A stretch of DNA of 7,521 nucleotides from Myxococcota bacterium (GTDB lineage: Bacteria; Myxococcota_C; UBA6777): contig CAUJFU010000027.1 in the NCBI GenBank assembly GCA_963169055.1, forward strand, positions 1 to 7,521, read 5' to 3'. Below the pieces are notes generated by a model that saw only the letters and a program-made list of their open reading frames with translations, was not told the DNA's origin and did not search any database. Both the position numbers and the translations under genes were made by a program. Shown piece after piece: positions 1 through 5,743 of this stretch. How positions within the stretch are numbered: the stretch's first letter is position 1; each line of letters opens with the position of its first letter.

Positions 1-3000
1 CCGTGGGCGTGCGTGGTGGGTGGGCAAAAAACATGCAGCGGGGACACCGATTGTACGGAGGTTGCGCGATTTTGCGTGCAAGGTGTGTGTGCTGTATGTC
101 GAGAGGCGTCGGATTGTGGGGCGGGAAAAGTGTGTGTTGGGGGTGTGTGCTTGGTTTCGGGTGGAGAGATCGCCAAAGAGAGCGTTCCGCAAGAGCCGCA
201 GATCACGGAAGATGGTGGAGAACCGAACATCCCCGAGCAGAGCGAAGAACCCAAAAAAGAAGAAGAACCCGAAGGAGATTGTCGAGAAGGCGAAAGCCGC
301 CCGTGTTTTGGGGGCGATCCAAAATGGGCGGGCGTGGGCGAATGCAAAGAAGGCACGCAAGTGTGCCGGGCGGGTGTGTGGAGTTCGTGCGTGGGAGACG
401 TTTTGCCTAAGGCCGAGACGTGCGATGGTCGTGACAACAACTGCGACGGCCAGATCGACGAAACGTTCCCACAGCAAGGGCAAGACTGCCGTGTGACGGG
501 AGGAACTTCTGCTTGTCGTGATGGTCGCCAAGTCTGTTTGAAGGGCCAGATCGTCTGCGAACCCAACAACAAATTGAACCAAGAGATCTGTGATAACGGA
601 GTGGATGACGACTGCGACGGGCAGATCGACAATGGCCCCGGCTGTGCGAAGTTTACGGAGATCCCAACGTCTGTCGACGATTACTTGGTGCTAAGCAACG
701 GAAACATCGTTGTGTTCGATCGGTTGAGTAACTCAACAGGCCCAGAGCTTCGTTGTTATGGGTCGGATGGCTCGGTGGTAAAAGCAAGCTTTAAGCTTGG
801 CAGCGATCGCAGCGAGGGTGGGGTGGTTTTCCGCGCTTTGCCCACAGGGGGGTTTGTGGTGGCATGGTTTCAATACAATCCTTTTCCCTCGCAGCGTAGC
901 GGTTATCTGAGCATCTTCAAACAAGACTGTGAGCCGTTGCTTAAAGAGAAGGTATTTTTAACCAGCGTCACCGATCAGCTTTTGGATATCGCGGTGAATG
1001 CGGGCGGCCAGATCGCGGTGTTGTTTCGGATGGGGACGCAGATGCGTGTCGTGGCGTACGACGCAAGCGGCGGATTGATCGGAGCAGAGACGTCTTTTGT
1101 GGACACTGGAATTTGTGGAGCGAGTGGTGGAGGGCGGGTTGCACTCAACGGAAAGGGCGATGGTGTGGTGCTTTGTGGCAATCCCCAAGGCTCTCTTTCG
1201 GTTCGTCGTTTCGGCCTTGCTGCGGGGGCAAACAATGATCCCGCTTGGAAAGACACAGGGTTTCAGATCTTGGGGGATACGGTCAACGCGTTGATCGAGC
1301 GTCACACGTTTGTGGCGGGAATCAACGAGACAGGTGAGATCGGTATTGCGTATCAGCACCGAAACAAGAACCAGATCGAAGGGATCATGTTGAAGGCGGA
1401 TGGTACAAAGTCGCAACATCTGGTGATCAGCCGCGTGATGGAGTCTTCGTCGGGCGGTTATGACGGTCCGCACGAGCGTGTGGAGATCTTGCAAGGCGAC
1501 TTTGTGTTTCGAGAGATCGTGCGTCAAGAAGGCGGATATACGCGGTGGTTTCGTTACAACGCTGCGGGGACGTTGGTGAGTAGCGCGTCTTCGCCGTTGT
1601 TGTCGGCGTCGCTGCGGGTGGGTGGGACATCGTTGTACTTGCGCGGAGGGACGCGCATTTACGCGAACGCGATCGATCTTTCGGCAGGAAGGGGGCTTTG
1701 TTCGGGTGGAGCGTGTGTTTGTGAGCCGCAGCGGCTGCGACGGTGTTATACGGGCGCAGGAAGTCGCGCAGCGACTTCGCCTTGCAAAGAAGGTCTGTCG
1801 ACGTGTGCGAATGACGGGAGTGCTTGGGGGGATTGTCAAGGCGAAGCGGTTCCTGTGGCCGAGATCTGTGGGAATGGAAAGGATGATGATTGCGATGGCC
1901 GCGTAGACAACGACTGCAGCGATCCACAGATCACCCCGACGCTTGCGTTGTCGGACATGGGCATCGCAGAAGATGGCCGTGTTGTAGGGGTTGCCTCGGG
2001 TGAGCGCCGCGTGTGGGTGGCTTGTTGGGATGCGATGGGAAAGATTGTACAAGGGGCTTTGGCCGTTTCTGATCCGTTTCGCTATGTGAAATCCGCTACG
2101 GTAGCGATAGCTCCGAAGAGTGGGCGTTTTGTGGTCGCTTGGTTGGAAGGGAGCGCATCGGGAACATCGAGTCTTTCGTTGCGTGCGCGATTGTTTGATG
2201 GCCAATGTAGCCCATTGACGGGGGTGATCGCGGTTTCAGACTCGGCGTGGGCGTCGATGATCCCGCGTGTCGTAATCGATGAAAGCGGTCGTTCGGCGCT
2301 TTTGTGGCGAGATCCTGCTGTGACCACGAGTATGCGGTTGGCTTTCTTGGATGCGTCGGGGGCGTTGTCTTCCACGGTGGTGGATCCAGACGCTCAGAGA
2401 ACTTGTGGGGGTGGTTTGCTTGATAATTTCCATGTTGCTTACCAAGACGACCTTGGTTGGGGCGTGATCGCTTGCGCGACCACGCAAGGCCAGATCCTTT
2501 GGCGTCGCTTTTCGAGCACAGGCGGCTTGTTGGAGGCGAACTACACAGGGTTGAGCGCGACAGTTGGAAACCACCAATCTTCCGCGCAAGGGTTTCGTGT
2601 GGGGATGAACGCGCAAGGGTTTGTGGTGGCGTGGTCTGATGCGATACCCTCGGTCTGGCGTGCGCAAAGCTACGGTGCCGATGCGAAGCCTCGAAAAACA
2701 TGGGAGATTAGCAAGCGTTATTCGGGAACCAATGCGTTTGGTTTTTCGGGGGCGATGCCGCGTTTTGAGGGGGATGTGGTGTTGTGGGACGGTGCGCCGT
2801 CCTTTTGGCGGCGATTCTTGCGCTACGATCTGGATGGAAAACTGTTGGCTGCGATGCCGCGTTTGGAAGGGGATCAAGCGACGGCGTGGTTGTTGCGCAG
2901 CGAAGGGAAAAAATCGGCGTTGTACATCCCGAACACAGGGTTGCGGCGCGATTTCTTGAAGCTTTCGGTCTCTGCGGGGATCTGCAGCGGTGAGCCTTGT

Positions 3001-4281
3001 TTTTGTGAGGCGGGCACAACGTCGCCCTGTTATCGCTTTGCGGCCTCGGGTTCATCGCCTCGATCGCCGTGCATGGCTGGGACAAGGACTTGTGCGCAAG
3101 ATGGCTCGGCTTACGGAGATTGCAACGGAGAAGTCTTACCCACGTCAGATATCTGCGGAAACGGCATCGACGACAATTGCGATGGACGGATCGATGATTC
3201 TTGTCCTGCGACGGGCTTTCGTTCTCTTCCTGCGAATGTTTCAAATGGTGCGACGGATATCGACGCAAACGCGAAAAAGGAGATATTTTTGGCCTTTGCG
3301 CGGGATCTTGGAAACGATGGTTCGTTGTTGGGCCTGTGTTGGGACGCGATGGGGGCGGTGCGAGGACGGGCGTTTGTGATCGCAGAGGCCCAAGATCGAA
3401 AGTTCCGTGATGTTCAAGTCTACGCCTCACCCGATGCTTCGTTGTGGGCCGTATTGTGGCGTCTTGATCCTCCCACAAGCCCACAGATCGCCCAATTCCA
3501 GCTCTTCGATTCCAACTGCCAACCTGTCGGCGCTTTGGTTGAGTTTCCTACCCGCCAAGGAGACGGCCAGATCATGGCTGCTTTTGGAGCAGGCAACCAG
3601 CTTCTCGTCGGATGGCGGGATATCTCAGCGCAACTCAACCTGTCTTTCTTCGATGCAACCGGAAACCCCCTTGGGACGAGCCTTAGCTACGAAGCAATTC
3701 CGCGTTTGTGCGGCACCAACACGCCGTTTCGGGTGGCGCGAAATCCCACGAGTGGCGGGGGGGTGGTTGTCTGCGCGGGGGCGAGTTACACCAACCCCTA
3801 CACCTTGCGGCGTTTTAACAATAGCAACGCATGGGTCGAGGCCGATGTTGTGGCGATTGCTGCTACGCAAAATACACGCGGATCGCTCGGCCCGTCGCAT
3901 CTTCTCGCCATGAACGGCAAAGGCGAGTTTGTGATGATCTGGACGCCTTACGGATCGCGCACGCACGAAGCCGTTTTTTTCGACTCTAACGGCAAAGAGA
4001 TCAAAACGTCGCGTTACGCTACCGCCTCCACCAACTCATCCGCTAATTTCCCTTACACGGCAGATCGCCTTGGTTTGCTTGGAGATGACTTTGTGCTGCA
4101 CACCAACACACAGCGATCCCCCATGCAATGGATGCGTTATCGAGCCGATGGCACCTTGATATCCACCTCGAACCCCGTTAGTACGACATCGGCTTTGGCC
4201 TATACATCGCGATTTGCGGGAACCAGTGTCTTTTTCCTACAAAACGATCGCTTGTCACTCGATCCGTTTACTCTCCCTTGA
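1..4281 (+). CDS. Large Cys-rich multi-domain surface/secreted protein with MopE-type modules and three propeller-like domains (5' partial)
   Basis: The reading frame is open from the first base and ends with TGA at 4279-4281. I treat it as truncated at the window edge. GTG codons at 13 and 16 could be starts, but the frame before them already encodes a Cys that fits the Cys-rich pattern, and no ribosome site can be judged in 12 bases. Residues below count the GTG at 13 as 1. Order: Cys-rich head (to about 50), acidic Pro/Glu linker (about 52-88), two MopE-type modules (90-150, 159-211), propeller-like domain A (212-562), module 3 (563-635), domain B (636-990), module 4 (991-1064), domain C (1065-1422). 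Many paired Cys and the lack of long hydrophobic segments indicate an extracytoplasmic protein. The family knowledge used is that such Cys/Asp motifs are common in myxobacterial surface proteins. The specific function is unknown; adhesion, ligand binding or metal binding are possible. The real coding frame is clear; the role is not. Confidence 0.93.
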   Translation, partial: PWACVVGGQKTCSGDTDCTEVARFCVQGVCAVCREASDCGAGKVCVGGVCLVSGGEIAKESVPQEPQITEDGGEPNIPEQSEEPKKEEEPEGDCREGESRPCFGGDPKWAGVGECKEGTQVCRAGVWSSCVGDVLPKAETCDGRDNNCDGQIDETFPQQGQDCRVTGGTSACRDGRQVCLKGQIVCEPNNKLNQEICDNGVDDDCDGQIDNGPGCAKFTEIPTSVDDYLVLSNGNIVVFDRLSNSTGPELRCYGSDGSVVKASFKLGSDRSEGGVVFRALPTGGFVVAWFQYNPFPSQRSGYLSIFKQDCEPLLKEKVFLTSVTDQLLDIAVNAGGQIAVLFRMGTQMRVVAYDASGGLIGAETSFVDTGICGASGGGRVALNGKGDGVVLCGNPQGSLSVRRFGLAAGANNDPAWKDTGFQILGDTVNALIERHTFVAGINETGEIGIAYQHRNKNQIEGIMLKADGTKSQHLVISRVMESSSGGYDGPHERVEILQGDFVFREIVRQEGGYTRWFRYNAAGTLVSSASSPLLSASLRVGGTSLYLRGGTRIYANAIDLSAGRGLCSGGACVCEPQRLRRCYTGAGSRAATSPCKEGLSTCANDGSAWGDCQGEAVPVAEICGNGKDDDCDGRVDNDCSDPQITPTLALSDMGIAEDGRVVGVASGERRVWVACWDAMGKIVQGALAVSDPFRYVKSATVAIAPKSGRFVVAWLEGSASGTSSLSLRARLFDGQCSPLTGVIAVSDSAWASMIPRVVIDESGRSALLWRDPAVTTSMRLAFLDASGALSSTVVDPDAQRTCGGGLLDNFHVAYQDDLGWGVIACATTQGQILWRRFSSTGGLLEANYTGLSATVGNHQSSAQGFRVGMNAQGFVVAWSDAIPSVWRAQSYGADAKPRKTWEISKRYSGTNAFGFSGAMPRFEGDVVLWDGAPSFWRRFLRYDLDGKLLAAMPRLEGDQATAWLLRSEGKKSALYIPNTGLRRDFLKLSVSAGICSGEPCFCEAGTTSPCYRFAASGSSPRSPCMAGTRTCAQDGSAYGDCNGEVLPTSDICGNGIDDNCDGRIDDSCPATGFRSLPANVSNGATDIDANAKKEIFLAFARDLGNDGSLLGLCWDAMGAVRGRAFVIAEAQDRKFRDVQVYASPDASLWAVLWRLDPPTSPQIAQFQLFDSNCQPVGALVEFPTRQGDGQIMAAFGAGNQLLVGWRDISAQLNLSFFDATGNPLGTSLSYEAIPRLCGTNTPFRVARNPTSGGGVVVCAGASYTNPYTLRRFNNSNAWVEADVVAIAATQNTRGSLGPSHLLAMNGKGEFVMIWTPYGSRTHEAVFFDSNGKEIKTSRYATASTNSSANFPYTADRLGLLGDDFVLHTNTQRSPMQWMRYRADGTLISTSNPVSTTSALAYTSRFAGTSVFFLQNDRLSLDPFTLP
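10..156 (+). other. Cys-rich N-terminal head of the large surface protein
   Basis: This segment has a regular Cys pattern. The pattern is C, then C-S-G-D-T-D-C, then F-C-V-Q-G-V-C-A-V-C, then D-C-G-A-G-K-V-C-V-G-G-V-C. It resembles the short disulfide-rich 'C-x-x-D-x-D-C...G-x-C' repeats found near the start of many deltaproteobacterial surface proteins, which usually follow a signal peptide or lipobox. The first Cys lies before the earliest possible in-window start, which is the main reason to call the gene partial. It is followed at about 160-279 by a low-complexity linker rich in Glu, Pro and Lys, typical of a spacer that holds a globular region away from the membrane. No enzymatic motif is seen. 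Confidence 0.6.
280..462 (+). other. Cys/Asp module 1 (MopE-type putative metal-binding motif)
   Basis: The module starts with C-R-E-G-E-S-R-P-C-F-G-G, continues with spaced Cys (G-E-C-K-E-G, Q-V-C, S-S-C-V-G-D-V-L-P) and ends in the diagnostic C-D-G-R-D-N-N-C-D-G-Q-I-D-E at 421-462. The Asp/Asn-rich D-x-D-N-N-C-D-G core resembles a calcium-binding loop and matches the putative metal-binding motif linked to MopE. Metal binding is inferred from family resemblance only. The same layout returns in modules 3 and 4, so this is the first full copy. Confidence 0.75.
487..645 (+). other. Cys/Asp module 2 (variant MopE-type motif)
   Basis: The module runs from C-R-V-T-G-G-T through A-C-R-D-G-R-Q-V-C and I-V-C-E-P to E-I-C-D-N-G-V-D-D-D-C-D-G-Q-I-D-N, with a closing G-P-G-C. 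The core (589-633) has the full Asp pattern. The leading half is shorter than in modules 1, 3 and 4 and lacks the R-C-Y/P-C-F segment. It sits directly before propeller-like domain A, in the same relation that module 3 has to B and module 4 has to C. Confidence 0.72.
646..1698 (+). repeat. Propeller-like domain A (first of three internal homologous copies)
   Basis: About 350 residues containing seven blade-like motifs. Each has a G-x-hydrophobic-V-x-W/C/F strand followed by R-x-F/Y-D-x-x-G. Examples are G-G-F-V-V-A-W-F, G-Q-I-A-V-L-F-R with V-V-A-Y-D-A-S-G-G, G-D-G-V-V-L-C-G with S-V-R-R-F-G, and G-D-F-V-F-R-E with R-W-F-R-Y-N-A-A-G. Four Cys (residues 248, 306, 368, 388) recur at matching spacing in domains B and C. 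A seven-bladed beta-propeller is inferred from the blade count; no structure prediction was run. It is the most diverged of the three copies, especially in its first blade (R-C-Y-G-S-D-G instead of C-W-D-A-M-G). Confidence 0.6.
1699..1917 (+). other. Cys/Asp module 3 (MopE-type) between propeller-like domains A and B
   Basis: It begins C-S-G-G-A-C-V-C-E-P, then R-R-C-Y-T-G, S-P-C-K-E-G, S-T-C-A-N-D-G, W-G-D-C-Q-G-E, and ends E-I-C-G-N-G-K-D-D-D-C-D-G-R-V-D-N-D-C (core 1867-1917). It is closely similar to module 4 over its whole length, consistent with duplication of a combined domain-plus-module unit. Metal or calcium binding by the Asp-rich core is inferred from the family, not shown. Confidence 0.78.
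1918..2982 (+). repeat. Propeller-like domain B (second internal copy)
   Basis: About 355 residues with the same seven-motif layout as domain A: V-A-C-W-D-A-M-G-K, G-R-F-V-V-A-W-L, R-S-A-L-L-W-R-D-P, G-V-I-A-C-A with I-L-W-R-R-F, G-F-V-V-A-W-S-D, G-D-V-V-L-W-D-G with F-L-R-Y-D-L-D-G-K, and a final weak strand. Conserved Cys are at residues 671, 732, 798 and 821. The C-W pair at the first blade lies 423 residues after its equivalent in A and 438 before that in C, which gives the repeat period of the protein. Confidence 0.65.
2983..3204 (+). other. Cys/Asp module 4 (MopE-type) between propeller-like domains B and C
   Basis: The order is C-S-G-E-P-C-F-C-E, S-P-C-Y-R-F, S-P-C-M-A-G, R-T-C-A-Q-D-G-S, G-D-C-N-G-E-V-L-P, then D-I-C-G-N-G-I-D-D-N-C-D-G-R-I-D-D-S-C (core 3154-3204). 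It shares nearly every Cys position with module 3. No equivalent module follows domain C, because the protein stops there. Confidence 0.78.
3205..4278 (+). repeat. Propeller-like domain C (third internal copy, C-terminal)
   Basis: About 358 residues with the same blade order: G-L-C-W-D-A-M-G-A, W-A-V-L-W-R, Q-L-L-V-G-W-R-D with F-F-D-A-T-G-N, G-V-V-V-C-A with T-L-R-R-F-N, G-E-F-V-M-I-W with F-F-D-S-N-G-K, D-D-F-V-L-H with W-M-R-Y-R-A-D-G-T, and G-T-S-V-F-F-L-Q. Conserved Cys are at residues 1109, 1169, 1233 and 1254. The stop codon falls right after the seventh blade motif, where A and B would continue into C-S-G-x-x-C-x-C-E. From about 3420 onward the plus strand is visibly richer in C at third codon positions than the rest of the gene. 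Confidence 0.65.
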
Positions 4282-4311
4282 GGCAGCCTAACACGCACGA
4301 CCTAAGGGAGA
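4272..4311. terminator. Possible bidirectional hairpin between convergent genes
   Basis: TCTCCCTT at 4272-4279 and AAGGGAGA at 4304-4311 are perfect 8-bp inverted arms. The stem extends by AGG (4281-4283) with CCT (4301-4303) if G4280 is bulged, leaving a 17-base loop. It overlaps the stop codon of the plus-strand gene and lies about 65 bases past the stop of the minus-strand lipoprotein gene. No T-run follows on either strand, so intrinsic termination is uncertain. Confidence 0.35.
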
Positions 4312-4346
4312 AACGAACTGAGTAGAGGGAGAAACGAACTGAGTAG
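4305..4346. repeat. Intergenic 21-bp tandem direct repeat, two exact copies
   Basis: Two identical 21-base units lie head to tail at 4305-4325 and 4326-4346. Each begins AGGGAGAAACG and ends CTGAGTAG. A purine-rich degenerate third start (AGGGGGAGAAGAG) follows at 4347. The array fills most of the gap between the convergent genes. Each copy carries a purine arm able to pair with the left arm of the hairpin at 4272-4279. No coding frame is supported here. Confidence 0.85.
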
Positions 4347-4375
4347 AGGGGGAGAAGAGCAGAGCAGGAGCTAGG

Positions 4376-5521
4376 TTACCAAGCGATTTTGCTGTAGGGG
4401 CATTTGGCGAGAAGTGCGTTGGTATCGCAGGGGGCGGCACCGGGGCCGGGCATACAGTTGAAGTATTCGGGGCAAGAAGCCGCTTGTTCGCAACCACAAC
4501 CGCAATCGTTGGAGAAGTGGGTGGTGTTGGTGGGGCAAGTGTAGCGGATCAAGGCGCATTGATTTTTGTCGGTGGTGACGTAGTTGCGGTTCCATTCTTT
4601 TTTGGGATCGCAAGTGATCTTGGTGCATTTGCCGCCAGCGTCGGGGTAGTTGCCATCGAGGACACAGGTGAAGCCTTCGGGACATTGGATGCCAGCGATG
4701 CCACCACAGAACTTGCCTTCGGCAGAGCATTGGCCTTTGTCCCAATGGCCTTTGTGTTGGCCTGCATCACCCGCCGTTTTACGGATATGGACTTTGAATT
4801 CGCAGACGTTTCCGTATTCGGTTTGAGCGGTGGGAGAGTCGGTGCAGACGGGGTCATAAAGAAGGGGACACATGGTGCCTTGGCTTGCGCACGAACCGTT
4901 GGAGATGGCTTCGTGGATGAAGTATTTCACGATCGCAAGGTGTTTTTTGCCTTCTGCATAGGAGTTGACGTTGATGGCGTAGAAGTTGTTGTAGGGGTTG
5001 CCTTGCTCATCGGTGGTTTCGTACTCAACGCAGTATTTGGTGAGTTCGCATTTGGCGGAGAGAGTATAGTTCCCTGTGGTGTAGGGATGGATCGAGAACA
5101 CGCCCACAAGGTATTTGATGCTTTGAGCAGCGGTGTATTGGAGGCTGACGCTGTTGTTGCGCGAGGCAAACTGCAAGGCGACGCGTTTTCCGCTTTGGGA
5201 ATCATACACAGCGATGGCTGCGCCATGTGCTGCGGGGTGGGTGCCTTTGAAGGAGAAGGTGTAGCGATAACCGACTTTGCCGGGGAAGCTATAGAGATGG
5301 GCGCTATCACGACCGACAAAGCGGCCTTTCAGCGTTTGATCACAGCCCCAATCGAGGGGGATGTGGCGAAACCAAGAAGGGATCGCGCTGGTGGAGAGAG
5401 AGGCTTCGTTGCGTTCGGTGGTTTGGATCTCTTCGCTTGGGTTCATACCACCGCAAGCGGCGAGGGTGACAAGGCTGCTCGCCAACAAAAGAGCGAACAT
5501 CAGGGGTTTTCTTTGGAACAT
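4376..5521 (-). CDS. Cys-rich lipoprotein with PPC-like, Kazal-like and CGCGC-type modules
   Basis: Encodes 381 residues. I chose the ATG at 5521 because AAGGAG sits six bases upstream and the protein then starts with a textbook lipoprotein signal: M-F-Q-R-K, a hydrophobic stretch, and lipobox L-A-A-C with Cys23. An in-frame ATG at 5572 lacks these features. After a short polar linker, residues about 60-158 look like a beta-sandwich of the bacterial pre-peptidase C-terminal type (S-A-H-L-Y-S-F, G-A-A-I-A-V-Y-D, Y-L-V-G-V, G-N-Y-T-L-S). Residues 211-265 are Kazal-like, 271-299 form a C-G-G...C-P-E-G-F-T-C module, and 304-381 form a module with C-G-C-G-C. It is probably anchored to the inner or outer membrane with its domains outside the cytoplasm. 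The substrate or partner is unknown. It is convergent with the large surface-protein gene and 222 bases downstream of the O-antigen-ligase-like gene on the same strand. Confidence 0.93.
   Translation of the reverse strand: MFQRKPLMFALLLASSLVTLAACGGMNPSEEIQTTERNEASLSTSAIPSWFRHIPLDWGCDQTLKGRFVGRDSAHLYSFPGKVGYRYTFSFKGTHPAAHGAAIAVYDSQSGKRVALQFASRNNSVSLQYTAAQSIKYLVGVFSIHPYTTGNYTLSAKCELTKYCVEYETTDEQGNPYNNFYAINVNSYAEGKKHLAIVKYFIHEAISNGSCASQGTMCPLLYDPVCTDSPTAQTEYGNVCEFKVHIRKTAGDAGQHKGHWDKGQCSAEGKFCGGIAGIQCPEGFTCVLDGNYPDAGGKCTKITCDPKKEWNRNYVTTDKNQCALIRYTCPTNTTHFSNDCGCGCEQAASCPEYFNCMPGPGAAPCDTNALLAKCPYSKIAW
4379..4711 (-). other. C-terminal Cys-rich modules of the lipoprotein
   Basis: Residues 271-299 read F-C-G-G-I-A-G-I-Q-C-P-E-G-F-T-C followed by D-A-G-G-K-C. 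This small disulfide module recurs in myxobacterial and related secreted proteins. Residues 304-381 read C-D-P-K-K-E-W, Y-V-T-T-D, Q-C-A-L-I, Y-T-C-P, F-S-N-D-C-G-C-G-C-E, then S-C-P-E-Y-F-N-C-M-P and K-C-P-Y-S near the end. I recognise this pairing as a recurring extracellular combination but know of no assigned function. Alternating small residues and close Cys suggest several disulfides or a metal site. Confidence 0.6.
4727..4891 (-). other. Kazal-like segment in the lipoprotein
   Basis: Residues 211-265 contain C-x6-C-P-L-L-Y-D-P-V-C-T-D, then T-E-Y-G-N-V-C-E-F, and end with G-Q-C. The Y-D-P-V-C and Y-G-N-V-C-E landmarks are the core of Kazal-type domains, which in eukaryotes often inhibit serine proteases. 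Only five Cys are evident here instead of six, and the distance to the last Cys is long and includes an inserted H-I-R-K-T-A-G-D-A-G stretch. Inhibitor activity is therefore only a possibility. Confidence 0.6.
5453..5521 (-). other. Lipoprotein signal peptide with lipobox
   Basis: Residues 1-23: a positively charged start (R4, K5), a hydrophobic core (about residues 7-20) and the lipobox L-A-A-C, with the lipidated Cys at residue 23 (codon 5453-5455). Gly-Gly-Met-Asn follow. With no Asp at +2 there is no classical E. coli inner-membrane retention signal, but sorting rules in myxobacteria differ, so the final membrane is uncertain. Confidence 0.9.
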
Positions 5522-5527
5522 GGTAGT

Positions 5528-5533
5528 CTCCTT
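5528..5533 (-). promoter_or_regulatory. Ribosome binding site of the lipoprotein gene
   Basis: AAGGAG on the minus strand lies six bases before the ATG at 5521. It decides the start in favour of residue 1 of the 381-residue form over the upstream in-frame ATG at 5572. Confidence 0.88.
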
Positions 5534-5607
5534 GGACTGTAAAAAAGGGACGAACGATGCTTTCGGGAGCATGAGCGCAAACGCACAAAGTGTAGAAGGT
5601 TTGCAGA

Positions 5608-5620
5608 AAGGGACTCCCTT
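5608..5620. promoter_or_regulatory. Short palindrome in the lipoprotein leader
   Basis: AAGGGA-C-TCCCTT is a perfect 6-bp inverted repeat around one central base. It lies between the candidate promoter and the start codon of the lipoprotein gene, so it could be an operator or a leader RNA stem. Nothing links it to a specific regulator. Confidence 0.3.
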
Positions 5621-5650
5621 GGTGGTGAAATACTGGAAAGGATGCGCGGC

Positions 5651-5679
5651 GGTCTACACGACGAATTGAACCCCGTCAA
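5651..5679 (-). promoter_or_regulatory. Candidate promoter of the lipoprotein gene
   Basis: On the minus strand TTGACG (5674-5679) is followed after 17 bases by TAGACC (5651-5656), a good -35 box with a weak -10. T-rich tracts (5681-5687 and 5701-5708 on this strand) lie just upstream, as in UP-element-like DNA. It would give a leader of roughly 120 bases. A TACACT at 5589-5594 is an alternative -10 but has no matching -35. Confidence 0.35.
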
Positions 5680-5700
5680 CAAAAAAATGACGAGCGTTTG

Positions 5701-5736
5701 AAAAAAAACGCAATCGATCTCCAAAGCATCCGATTG
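5701..5736 (-). terminator. Rho-independent-type terminator of the O-antigen-ligase-like gene
   Basis: On the minus strand CAATCG and CGATTG (5731-5736 and 5711-5716) form a 6-bp stem around a 14-base loop, followed by CG and eight Ts (5701-5708). It lies 8 bases past the stop codon of the membrane-protein gene. The stem is short, so strength is uncertain. A competing 8-bp pairing, GATGCTTT (5752-5759) with AAAGCATC (5723-5730), spans the stop codon and excludes the first stem. Confidence 0.55.
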
Positions 5737-5743
5737 ACCGAGG

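Noticed and set aside
13-18. True start of the large surface protein at a GTG codon
   Set aside because: The frame is open upstream, a pattern-fitting Cys precedes the GTG and no signal peptide follows it, so the gene most likely begins outside the window.
958-2205. A 415-residue minus-strand reading frame opposite propeller-like domains A and B
   Set aside because: The product is Arg/Thr/Ser/Pro-rich without motifs, and the plus-strand frame has conserved internal repeats and Cys spacing. The same reasoning removes other minus-strand frames at 2096-3484.
4282-4375. A small gene in the convergent gap (frame with repeated S-T-Q-F-V-S-P)
   Set aside because: The periodic peptide is just a translation of the 21-bp DNA repeat, and the frame runs antiparallel into the wrong phase of the lipoprotein gene.
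4484-5542. A 352-residue plus-strand reading frame opposite the lipoprotein gene
   Set aside because: It lies entirely antisense to a gene with lipobox, ribosome site and recognisable Cys modules. Its Gly/Ala/Val-rich product has no domain landmarks, as expected of the complement of that coding frame.
5522-5572. Start of the lipoprotein at the upstream ATG (5572)
   Set aside because: That start would add 17 residues before the signal peptide and has no good ribosome site, while the ATG at 5521 has AAGGAG at ideal distance.
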